Source: Cryoendolithus antarcticus
Taxonomy: Eukaryota; Ascomycota; Dothideomycetes; Cladosporiales; Cladosporiaceae
Direction: 5' to 3'
DNA length: 64,000 nucleotides
NCBI GenBank assembly: GCA_002077065.1
Contig: NAJO01000005.1
Coordinates: 558,001-622,000 of the forward strand
Each line of letters opens with the position of its first letter. Position 1 is the first letter of the stretch. The notes under the pieces are model-generated. The model searched no databases. It saw only the letters and a list, made by a program, of their open reading frames with translations, and was not told the origin of the DNA. Made by a program: the position numbers and the translations under genes. This document shows, piece by piece, positions 55,852 to 64,000 of the stretch.

Positions 55852-57833
55852 ATGGACTCGGGCACGATCAACCCGGCGGCTCTGAACAACGCTACCCGTA
55901 GGTCCCCACATCGAACTCGTCAGACGCGATGCGACAGCAATCACTCTTGCATTGCGAGGTCGCGTCCGGCTGGCTGAATAACATACAGTGCTGATCTAGC
56001 TAGCAGCTTCGACCATCGCTCCAGACTTGCTGTCGCAGCCCAGTCCGCGTGGCACGAAACGCAATAGGTCACCTGAGGACCTTGGAGGAAACGCCAGCGG
56101 GCAAGCTGCAAGTATGTGAATCGCCATCAGCACTGGTGTGCACTTGGAAAGCTGACACACTATGCGTAGATGACGGCAAGTCTGTCAAACGCACGAAGTC
56201 GATGAACCTGATACCACAATCACCATCAAGAACCGGGACCATGTCACTCGCCACGCAGTCACCTTCAGTGCAGACGCCTCGAGCGCGAGCTGATACACTT
56301 CCTCATCAAGGATCCAGCCTCACGTCTCCGAAGCAAGTGACACCAGGGTCTGCTACAAAGCCTACCATGGTGAAAGCCTTGCCGACTGTGCGAGACCATA
56401 CAACAGATCAGCTTGGTCCAGAAGGCGATGAATACATACCGCGTGAGATTGATCCAGATGGCGAGGCTAAAGTGTCAGCGCATGGCTATCCACTCGACAA
56501 TCGAAAGTACAGATGCCGTACCTTCCAGGTACCAAATCGAGGAGAGAAGCTGTTCATGCTGGCTACTGAGTGGGCCCGTATCTTGGGCTACCGGGATTCG
56601 TACCTCCTCTTCAACAAGAATCGATCCCTATACAAGATCATCGCCAATCAGACCGAGAAGGACAACCTGATACAGCAAGAGATCTTGCCTTACTCATACC
56701 GATCTCGACAAATCGCCATTGTCACAGCGCGGTCCATGTTCCGCCAATTTGGTGCCAGACTGATCGAGAACGGCCGCAAGGTACGGGACGATTACTGGGA
56801 AGCCAAAGCTCGCAAGCAAGGCTTCACAGAGGAAGACGCAGCGGGCGAGAAGCGACCAGGCGCCGCGAAAGCCAGAGAGCAGCAGGCTGCTCGTGAGGCT
56901 AACAACAATGCCTACGCCCAGCTCGGACAAAGTGAAATCATTTACAACACCAACGGTCTCGATATCCCGCCGCCTGGGCTCCACGCTTCCTCGCTGGCTC
57001 CTTTGCCAATGATACACATACCCGGCGATGAGCTGAGAGCCAGCACCTATGGTGTCATACGGCCAAGGCAGGAGATCACTGGCCCTCCGTACCAAGACCG
57101 CACACAAGCGAGTAGTGCGGCGGAAATGAAGATGCAGGTCACCCAGGCTGCCGAGTATAATAAGCAGCTTGGTGCACAACGCCACCACAGAGAGCAATAC
57201 CTAGACAATTACTGGAAACGACCACACGAACAGCCTGTGACGCAAAGTACGCAGGTCGAGGCAGACCCTGGTACTGTTGCGCCACAGCACTTGCAATCGC
57301 CACAAGCAGTCGCAGGTAGTGGCCAAGCACGGTATTCGCAAGATCCGACACCTCAGGCTAATTCTCAGATGATGCCACAGACTTATAACACCTATCCTGG
57401 CTCAGCAAGCTCGATGTCACCTGTGCAGACCATGCGACCTCCTTCTCAACTGCATCAAGGGTCTCCGTCGATGAGCATGAATCCTGGTCAACAGCATCGA
57501 CAGACACCCTCATACGGCGGCTACCCGCAGGGCCAGATGTGGCCACAAGCTCAGCCTTCACCACTCTCGCAGGCCCATAGTCTACCACAATATCAACAAC
57601 ACCAACAGCCGGGTCACATGCCGCCACCCCAGCTCCCCGGTCAGAATGCCATGTCTTACGGCCAGATGGGCGGCATGCAGAACTCTGCTTACAACCAGAT
57701 GAACCGCAACATGTACCAACCAAGTCCCTCGCCGCAGCAATACAACATGCAAAGTACTGGGGCGCCGCAACCGGGCATGCAAGGCTGGACCACCCCTGGC
57801 AATATGCAACAGTACGGACAAGGCTTCCAGTAG
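55852..57833 (+). CDS. NPL6: RSC chromatin-remodelling complex subunit Rsc7/Swp82 (Npl6-like)
   Basis: Proposed exons 55852-55897, 56004-56111 and 56170-57833 (605 aa); introns 106 nt (GTAGGT..TAG) and 58 nt (GTATGT..TAG, branch GCTGAC). The family is clear from exon 3: DEYIPREIDPDGEAKVSAHG, KYRCRTFQVPNRGEKLFMLA, SYLLFNKNRSLYKIIANQ and YSYRSRQIAIVTARSMFRQF, followed by KVRDDYWEAKARKQGFTEED, the conserved Rsc7 core (~130-290). The C-terminal ~300 residues are Gln/Pro/Met-rich. The first two exons give MDSGTINPAALNNATP and PRGTKRNRSPEDLGG, a nuclear-type start; they are inferred from splice signals and frame and are less certain than the core. The subunit belongs to ATP-dependent SWI/SNF-type remodellers. 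Confidence 0.82.
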
Positions 57834-58657
57834 AATAGAGAGCCGACTGTTTCCACGACAACATGCCACCCATCGAGCTGTCAGTCGAACTCCCACCGAT
57901 CACTCTTAATCCCACGATATGGAACTCCCACTGGCGTTGGCTTACGGAATACTTTGGACTATTCGCATGGACAGAACTATACCCCTTCTCTGCTCATGCT
58001 TTCTGGACTTTTTTGATACACGCATATCACCACGGATTTCCTAGTAGCGTGAATTTCGACTGAACATTATGTCGCGGTTCCCTTTGTTTTTCGCATCTTG
58101 GCTCCCGGGCTTCTTGCATAGCGATGGGTTTTTGGGCTTCTTACGTTCGGTCGCAGGATGAGATTGCTTCCGAGATACCCCAAGATTGACGTTGAGGATG
58201 GTGTTTGCGTTGCCTTCTTGCGAGATGGAGAACGATGTAATGTGCGGGTTTGCGCCGAGGGCGTGCATTTTGAGTAGAGGAAATGAGAAACACGTATTGA
58301 CTTCACTACTGACACGTTTCGTCTTCATTCCTATGTGGTAACGCCTGTCAAGATATCTAACGCCGGCTAGATCGAAGTTCTCCGAGCCAGTGTGTATATA
58401 CGGCCAATGTGCGCAACCTCGTCTCTACCCGTGCAAAGTGCCGTCTATGAATTCCAAATCGTCCCCTAAAACAATGAATTGTCACTAGAACGCGTCCATC
58501 CAACCCAGAGAAGCCAGTGTTTGTGCCTCAAAATGATTCATCACACTTCACCCCTCAACACATGCACCCCAGCGCCATCGCTAACATCAGTCCTGTTCCC
58601 TGCAACCAACTCCAACTTTTGGACTCACACCACTCGTCGCGCCATACTCAGACCACC
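57834..58657. other. Intergenic with two unassigned small ORFs
   Basis: Plus 57863-58063 (66 aa, starts MPPIELSVELPPIT, aromatic-rich) begins 30 bp after NPL6 and is probably in its 3' UTR. Minus 58328-58041 (95 aa, ATG start, Lys-rich segment ERKKPKNPSLCKKPG) could be a small gene. I recognise neither and found no splice partners. Confidence 0.25.
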
Positions 58658-59623
58658 CTACACGGGAAACAACGCCTCTCCCCTTCGTCCACGCCAAACA
58701 TTGCTTGCTCTAACGAAGTCGTCGCACCCTTCGAGCAAGTAGCCCCAGATTCCCATGAATCCTTCACTCAGCTCCCAGCTGGCCAGAACATCGGATGCCT
58801 GGGTCCAGACGATCAGGCCACCGCGCTTCTGCTCGCCATTCAGGTTGTGCATGGTGCCAGACAGACGCATGCATGAGCTGAAGCGCGAGGGATCGAGACG
58901 GCCTGTTGCAATCGCGCGGAGGATGTTGAAGCGGAGACGGGGGTGCGGGATCGTGTCGATCAATGGGTCGTGAGGGAGCTGGTATTGCAGTTCGATGGGC
59001 TTGAGGGTCGCGGGGCAGGTCGTAGGGTGTCGAGGTCGAGGGGTGAGCGTCGCAGTGCCGGCGCGGAGGGCCGCTGGGTTGAGGTCCAGATGGCGAGCGT
59101 TGGCTACGACCGCTTGCATGAAGTTGCGGTTGATGAGTTGAGCGAGTTCGTCTCTGCCTTGCGCGGTAGCCTGGGCCCGAAGTTGAAGCGTGGCCGTCGA
59201 TGGTTGCCTACCAGTACGTCCGGTGCTGTCGTCTGAGCCGTGTTCTTTAGCGTCGTCATCGTCTTGATCTCCGTCGTCGCTGCCACTCTCGTCCTTGTCA
59301 CTCTCGTCGTCAGTGCCTCGATCAGAGCCTTCGTTCTCGCTCAACGCCCGTGGCGTCCCAGGAGAGCGAGAAGTCGCCGCGGAGTTGCTCCGAGGTCGAT
59401 ATGACTTCGACGACTCGCCTGCACGCTGTCGTTCGCGGAATGCGCGTTGGTTGATGCGGTTCTGAATACGTCGACGTTCGGCCGGATCGTTCTTGCCTCT
59501 CCAATTCTCGTTGGTGGTAGTGATTCTGAACGCTTCGATCGAGGAGACTGGCGGTGAATGGGACGGATTGTCCCCACGTTGAGCAGGCGAAGGCATGTCG
59601 TATCCGTACTGTGGGTTTCCCAT
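58658..59623 (-). CDS. bZIP-type transcription factor with DUF3425 domain
   Basis: Single exon, 321 aa, ATG at 59623. Residues ~40-70 hold a bZIP basic region (RRRIQNRINQRAFRERQRAG, with the N-x7-R pattern), but the following leucine zipper is weak or absent: it runs into a Ser/Arg then strongly acidic stretch (DDESDKDESGSDDGDQDDDD). From ~215 to the end comes DUF3425: DPLIDTIPHPRLRFNILRAI, GLIVWTQASDVLASWELSEG and FMGIWGYLLEGCDDFVRASN. Basic region plus DUF3425 is a common fungal regulator architecture, in some cases linked to stress or secondary metabolism. Targets unknown. A short conserved start (MGNPQYGYDMPSP) supports the ATG. Confidence 0.87.
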   Translation of the reverse strand: MGNPQYGYDMPSPAQRGDNPSHSPPVSSIEAFRITTTNENWRGKNDPAERRRIQNRINQRAFRERQRAGESSKSYRPRSNSAATSRSPGTPRALSENEGSDRGTDDESDKDESGSDDGDQDDDDAKEHGSDDSTGRTGRQPSTATLQLRAQATAQGRDELAQLINRNFMQAVVANARHLDLNPAALRAGTATLTPRPRHPTTCPATLKPIELQYQLPHDPLIDTIPHPRLRFNILRAIATGRLDPSRFSSCMRLSGTMHNLNGEQKRGGLIVWTQASDVLASWELSEGFMGIWGYLLEGCDDFVRASNVWRGRRGEALFPV

Positions 59624-60986
59624 CTAGGTTTGTAATATTCTGTGGCGAAAGTACGATCGATCGTGTCAATGGCTAACCGGGGAGTCTATCTCGGATATGT
59701 CGAGTGCTTGCAATCAACGCCACGAGCCTAAAGGATATACCCACAGGATATATGTGGATGCCGATGAGAGAGAGTTATGGAGCCGCAACAGGGAGCTACC
59801 ATGAGCTGTTATGCATCGTAAGGAGATGGCATACGGAATACTGCCACTTACATCTAGTAGTCGATCTGTGATTACATCTCCCTCATGTCATCACTCACAG
59901 ATCGATCTAGCAGTGTCTCGATGTTGCGACCATGGCTACGGTCGAAGTAGGCCATACCAACCTAATTCCGAGCATATGATGCTCGATCTTATTGGTGGAC
60001 AGTCAATCGATTTATGACCAAGGTGCATGGTGATTAGCTAGCATAAGGCTGCTATTTGGAAATCGACATGCAGGCGACCTCGTCAGGATATTGCGGATCT
60101 TACCTAAAGCAAAGAAGGTCGGGGGGCCATGTAATGCAGCGCGGCCCGCTTGCAGAAGTGCGTTGTACGCAATTGCTGAGATAACCAACAGCTTCGTAAC
60201 TCTTGGCGTATGCAAGTCCGGTTGCAGAGCGGATCGTCGGTGATACAAACAGCTCCTTCAGCCCTGCCGGATGCATTGAAGCCGCTCTATTTGATGTCAC
60301 CTTGTCGCCGTGGTGCGAGGATGGTTCGACATGGTGCCGGACTTGCTCGATGGGTTGACTCCGAGTCGTTACCACTTTGGAGCTAGACTCGGCAGTCAAA
60401 CGACGCTCTCGTCAACGCATGGCGTGAACATCAGAGGCACGGTATTGAACAAAGGGGCTGAGTCCGACTGCAATGGGCAGCAGAGCTGTTGGTGGCTTGC
60501 TTGCGGTGATGAGTCGCCCTCAGCATCGCAATTCCAATACGATGTAATCGCATCGTTGATCATCTGACAGACGCAGGTCGACCGCGGATTGCCAGCCGAA
60601 CGGACGATCGAGTCGTGGCCGCAAGAATAGAGACCGATAGTACTGGAGGAGATCGTGGAGCGTCAGGTTCGGATGACAATTCGGATCTCGCTAAACGGCA
60701 AGCCACATGGCCAAGATGGCGTCACACTCTGACCACCTCAGTTTACTCATCACGACAATTGTAACATCGCGACCGCACCGACTGGCACCGATCTTGACCC
60801 GCCCGCAACACTATCGTAAGTTAGCGGCAGTATTATCGGCATCTACACGCGACAGCCCTCTGCAGCCATTGTTGTGCGTTGACTAATCCGCATCGGCCAA
60901 TCCGCGTCGCGGCAGGGATGCTCGTGAACGCCTTCGAGATCTTGACCACAGTTCACTAAACCATCGAAGATAGACCATCGCTAGAC
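59624..60986. other. Long intergenic stretch (~1.4 kb)
   Basis: Between the divergent bZIP and hydroxylase-like genes. Frames are under 100 codons and featureless. No repeats or RNA genes seen. Confidence 0.45.
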
Positions 60987-62261
60987 ATGGCCTCCATCGT
61001 GCAGAGCTTACGCGACAACGCGCTGTACTTCAATGGCTACATGCAAGGCCGATCATACGGCTTCCCGACAAGTCTTTCGCAGCTGTACGGCACGCTAATG
61101 TCGAGGGTGACGAGCTTCATATCACTACCATTACCTCTATTGTCATTCCTAGCGCTGCCAGTGTTCGGCGGGACCAGCACATCGATCAATCTGCTGCTCT
61201 TCTGGGCGACCTGGAGCTCCTTGATTCTCACGCATGATCCGCTGAACGTGGAGGCATACGGCACTCTCGCTGTGCGCCTGCTGTTCTTCTTGCTGCCAGC
61301 TCTTGCCTCTCTCGGCTTCGATGCTGCGCTGCCAGGTGCTAGCAAGGGCATCAAAGCATATGGCGGCAAGCACATGCCTTCTTCGCTTGGTCGCGAGCGT
61401 ATGCTGAAGATCGCTGGTATTGCCACTCTCAATGTGCTACTTGCCATCGCATTGCAAGCTGCGCTCGAGGTCCTCACCACGGACTTCTTGCATGCTCGTA
61501 GCATCTTGAAGGTTACATCGATGGTGCCGCTGCCTTGGAATATCGCCAAAGATGTGCTCAAGGGGTTAGCTGTGAGAGGCGTTGTGCACTACTTGGTGCA
61601 CCGCTACCTGCTGCACAATTACGACTCGCCACTCAAAACATGGCATCTGCAGTGGCAGCATAGCGTTCGACTGCCATTCAGCATTGTCGCTGCATACGAC
61701 CACCCAGTCTGCTACCTTTTAGCCGTCTGGGTTCCAGCGTTCCTACCGGCATACTTGTTCCGCTTCCACGTCCTGACATGGCACATCTTCGTCGCTCTGA
61801 TCAGCCTCGAGGACCTCTTCATTAACTCAGGCTACGCTGTCCTACCATCGAGCATTATACTAGCGGGCATGGCCAGGCGTACAGATGCACATTTCGTCAC
61901 CGCAAAACGAGGGGACGTGTGCAACTTCGGCCACACTGGACTGCTAGATCTTGTCTTCGGCACAGCGTGCAAGGATACCACGACACTTGCCGGAGACCTC
62001 GAAGAAGAGAACGAGGTACACCATCTCGGCGAGCGCGCTCGTAAGGGAGCCCGCGGCGCGATCCGTGGCCTAAAGGATCGAGGAGACAACAAGAGCGCCC
62101 AAGAGACTGCCGATGCAGACGCGGACGGCGAGGACCCCGAAGACCAAGAATATCTACCGGCAGACGCATCAGAGGCACGTGGCAATCAGGCCTCCGGATC
62201 AGATACGAGATCTCCTGTGAAGCGGAGGAGTGGCCGAACTAAGACCCAGCAAGCGAATTGA
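60987..62261 (+). CDS. Fatty-acid-hydroxylase superfamily-like membrane protein, histidine-poor
   Basis: Single exon, 424 aa. Several membrane spans (SFISLPLPLLSFLALPVFGG, LLFFLLPALASLGFDAAL, LNVLLAIALQAAL, ICYLL-type segments) precede and enclose a sterol-desaturase/fatty-acid-hydroxylase-like core. The first His cluster is present (HYLVHRYLLHNY, HxxxH), and the family's HP after the second cluster (AAYDHPVCYL) and the end NFGHTGLLDLVFGT are recognisable. However, the second cluster reads WQHSVRLP instead of KxHHxxxxP, and the third, normally HxxHH, reads DAHFVTAKRG. With several iron ligands missing, catalytic activity is doubtful. The C-terminal ~85 residues are charged and disordered, ending in a basic SPVKRRSGRTKTQQ. 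Probably an ER membrane protein. Confidence 0.75.
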   Translation: MASIVQSLRDNALYFNGYMQGRSYGFPTSLSQLYGTLMSRVTSFISLPLPLLSFLALPVFGGTSTSINLLLFWATWSSLILTHDPLNVEAYGTLAVRLLFFLLPALASLGFDAALPGASKGIKAYGGKHMPSSLGRERMLKIAGIATLNVLLAIALQAALEVLTTDFLHARSILKVTSMVPLPWNIAKDVLKGLAVRGVVHYLVHRYLLHNYDSPLKTWHLQWQHSVRLPFSIVAAYDHPVCYLLAVWVPAFLPAYLFRFHVLTWHIFVALISLEDLFINSGYAVLPSSIILAGMARRTDAHFVTAKRGDVCNFGHTGLLDLVFGTACKDTTTLAGDLEEENEVHHLGERARKGARGAIRGLKDRGDNKSAQETADADADGEDPEDQEYLPADASEARGNQASGSDTRSPVKRRSGRTKTQQAN

Positions 62262-62758
62262 GCACTTTATGTGCGCAACTCTTCAGTGAAATACGTGATT
62301 GGCGCAAATTTAGTGTTTAGGAGAGAACTTGACGCGAGATACCCGGATCGGACAGCTTGCGCTGTGGCAGTGCAGATCTTTGCAGACCTAATTTAGCTTC
62401 TTTCTACGACTTCACCACTTGAAACCCCACATTTCGATGGCCGCTAAGTGATTACAATGCGTGTGACTAGGTCCCATGTGGACGTTTGGGTTGCTAAATG
62501 CACGAATGCTGTTCAGATGCAGCGGTACGGAGGTAATGTGGACCTGCTCTGGCTCACAACTTACATGAATCGCACGGCCCCATGATCGAGCGTGAATGTG
62601 ACGGCGCAAGCCCGTTGTTTACAAGTCAATGAATCCGAGGTACAGACGTCGGAGCTTGAGATAGGAACAGTCTGGTCAACAAGGGTCACTTTGCTGCTTC
62701 GCAATGCTATCTATAGCCTGATCGCGCCATTAACTGAACACAGGACTCACCTCGACAG
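62262..62758. other. Intergenic, 497 bp
   Basis: Downstream of the hydroxylase-like gene and upstream of the small plus-strand gene. Nothing recognised. Confidence 0.4.
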
Positions 62759-63011
62759 ATGTCCTTTTGGGAACCTCCATACAACGGAACAGCCCACTCC
62801 CCTCCGCCTGGAGGGTCCAAGTCAGATAGCCGGAGCGGAGCCAAAGAAGCCAACGAGGGTCCCGTAACACTTCCACCGACCCATCATCTTGTCTGGTGTC
62901 CAATTGGGCTGTGGACTATCAATAGTACAGCATGGGAAAGGTTCGAAACCAGAGTCAGGAAGACTTTTTCAAGCAGCCCACAAGACTCTCTCGCGCTGGT
63001 TGCAGCGATAG
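62759..63011 (+). CDS. Small two-exon hydrophilic protein (61 aa)
   Basis: Exons 62759-62863 and 62931-63011; intron 67 nt (GTAACA..CAG). The first exon reads MSFWEPPYNGTAHSPPPGGS, then Ser/Lys/Asp-rich; the second ends RLFQAAHKTLSRWLQR, a short amphipathic basic helix. Without splicing the plus frame runs on as antisense to the convergent gene, which is not credible as protein. The spliced model stops at 63009-63011, only 10 bp before the stop of the minus-strand SANT gene, a tidy tail-to-tail layout. No family recognised and no signal peptide. The donor GTAACA is weak, so a different exon 2 is possible. Confidence 0.45.
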
Positions 63012-63021
63012 TCGTTGATGC

Positions 63022-64000
63022 TCAACTTCCATACGCTTTCTCCGCGAGTCCCTCGAACTTCTCCCTCACATCATCAGCGTGCACTCGTCGCCCAGTGATG
63101 TCGAAGAAGCGTGCTGCTATGCGCGGCCAGCTCATCTCTGGATCTTTGGCTATGATCTCGCTGAGACACTGCAGCTCGCCGAAGCTGAAGAGGTCGTCTT
63201 CCTGGAGGGTTTGCCAGTCGGCCATTGTGAAGCGGGCATCTTCAGCTGCCAGCTTCGACGGCTGCGACTTCTTGTCGTTTTGCTTCTTGTCTTGCTTGGC
63301 GTTGTTATCGTTGGCAGATTTGTCTTTCTTGCCTTTTTTGCCTCCGCCTTTGTTCGCGGCGTTATCATTATTCTGGTCACCACTTTGTTTGTTGGCATCG
63401 TTGCCATTCTTCTGAGCGTTATCCTTTGCCTGACCGTTGGTGTTGCCTGCACCTTCCTCGGTGTTGATCTCTCTGAACCGAGCAGAGACTTGCCCCTTGG
63501 CCCTGTTCAGCTCGGTAGCGATTTCTTTCCATGTCTTCCCCTCAGCCTTCATCGCCTTGATCTTCGCGTCCTCATCAGCGGTCCAAGGGACATCGTTACC
63601 CCTGAAAGCACCCTTGCTCTCTCTGCTGGCTCCAGCTTTCGGCTGGTTGCCAGTGTCGCCCTTGCCGTTTGCCTTCTGATCACCGAAATGATCTTTCTTA
63701 ACGTTATTCTCGGTCACTTTCTCACCATTAGTGCTTCCAATTGCGCCACGATGCGCAACGAGAGAGCGCGAACCGTTACGATTTTTCTTCACTTCATAAT
63801 AGGTAACAGGTGCTCTTGGCAAAATCTCCTCTCTCGCAGGTGGCTTGTATGGGTTAGCCTTGACACCTTAGGCTTGCGGTACGACTGGACGAGAAGTTCA
63901 CTTGCCTTGGCAGCTTTGACTGCTTTTCCAAGATCGCTCCAAGACTTTGGCATGAGTGCATCCAGCAGTGAGATCCTCGGCAATTCTCTGATGGGAGGAA
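63022..64000 (-). CDS. SANT/Myb-like domain protein (partial, runs off the window)
   Basis: Exon from beyond the right edge to 63906, then 63843-63022. The intron 63905-63844 (62 nt) appears to use a GC donor (AAG|GCAAGT) and ends ACAAG, with a CTAAC branch point; it is the only junction that I found keeping the frame between KSWSDLGKAVKAAK and PPAREEILPRAP. Visible in ~310 residues: an upstream segment LPRISLLDALMPKSW, a SANT/Myb-like helix-turn-helix (VPWTADEDAKIKAMKAEGKT followed by WKEIATELNRAKGQVSARFR), a long Asn/Lys/Gly-rich linker, and a second helical module at the end (DLFSFGELQCLSEII, then WPRIAARFFDITGRRVHADD). Likely a nuclear protein. The start lies outside the window. Confidence 0.7.

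Noticed and set aside
1..64000. CRISPR arrays, bacterial operons, rRNA or tRNA genes
   Set aside because: Sequence is eukaryotic; no regularly spaced repeat array was seen. Stretches resembling a tRNA T-loop (near 3199 and 62942) have no matching stems.

Overview
The window is 64 kb of a filamentous ascomycete nuclear genome. Genes are spliced with short introns (about 50-130 nt, GT-AG, often with a visible CTRAC-like branch point). Gene content is typical of Pezizomycotina (GH17 glucanase, deuterolysin, Zn2Cys6 and bZIP/DUF3425 regulators, a SCAP homologue). One block shows saturated repeat-induced point mutation (RIP). A Dothideomycete is my best guess (inference, from intron style and general protein resemblance).

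Layout. 1-5.1 kb: housekeeping genes (C-terminal end of DNA2, EMP24, mitochondrial uS11m, TIM44). 5.1-9.3 kb: a secreted subtilase with a decayed fragment of a second copy just downstream. 10.2-20.6 kb: a block almost devoid of CpA/TpG and full of TAG codons, yet still readable. It holds a full-length RecQ-like helicase ghost, a ghost resembling the DUF6589 family, and two tandem ~2.17 kb units, each with a ~400-codon ghost, all on the plus strand. 21.8-31.8 kb: an accessory-looking segment with an M35 deuterolysin, a free-standing protein resembling the deuterolysin prodomain, a Zn2Cys6 regulator with a 5-nt microexon, a GH17 glucanase and a tandem family of three small membrane proteins, one carrying a nonsense codon. 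32-64 kb: mostly core genes (SAM carrier, VPS9, ASNSD1-like protein, GCN20-type ABC-F, NAA15, SCAP, RSC7/NPL6), mixed with a Pro/Gln-rich repeat protein, an alpha/beta hydrolase, a bZIP factor, a divergent fatty-acid-hydroxylase-like protein and a SANT protein running off the right edge.

The genes do not form one pathway. The most unusual part is the RIP-inactivated element: its association of a RecQ-like helicase, a DUF6589-like protein and duplicated companion genes could be an undescribed type of fungal mobile element. Exon boundaries were derived by hand from splice signals, reading frame and family conservation; no alignment or database search was run.
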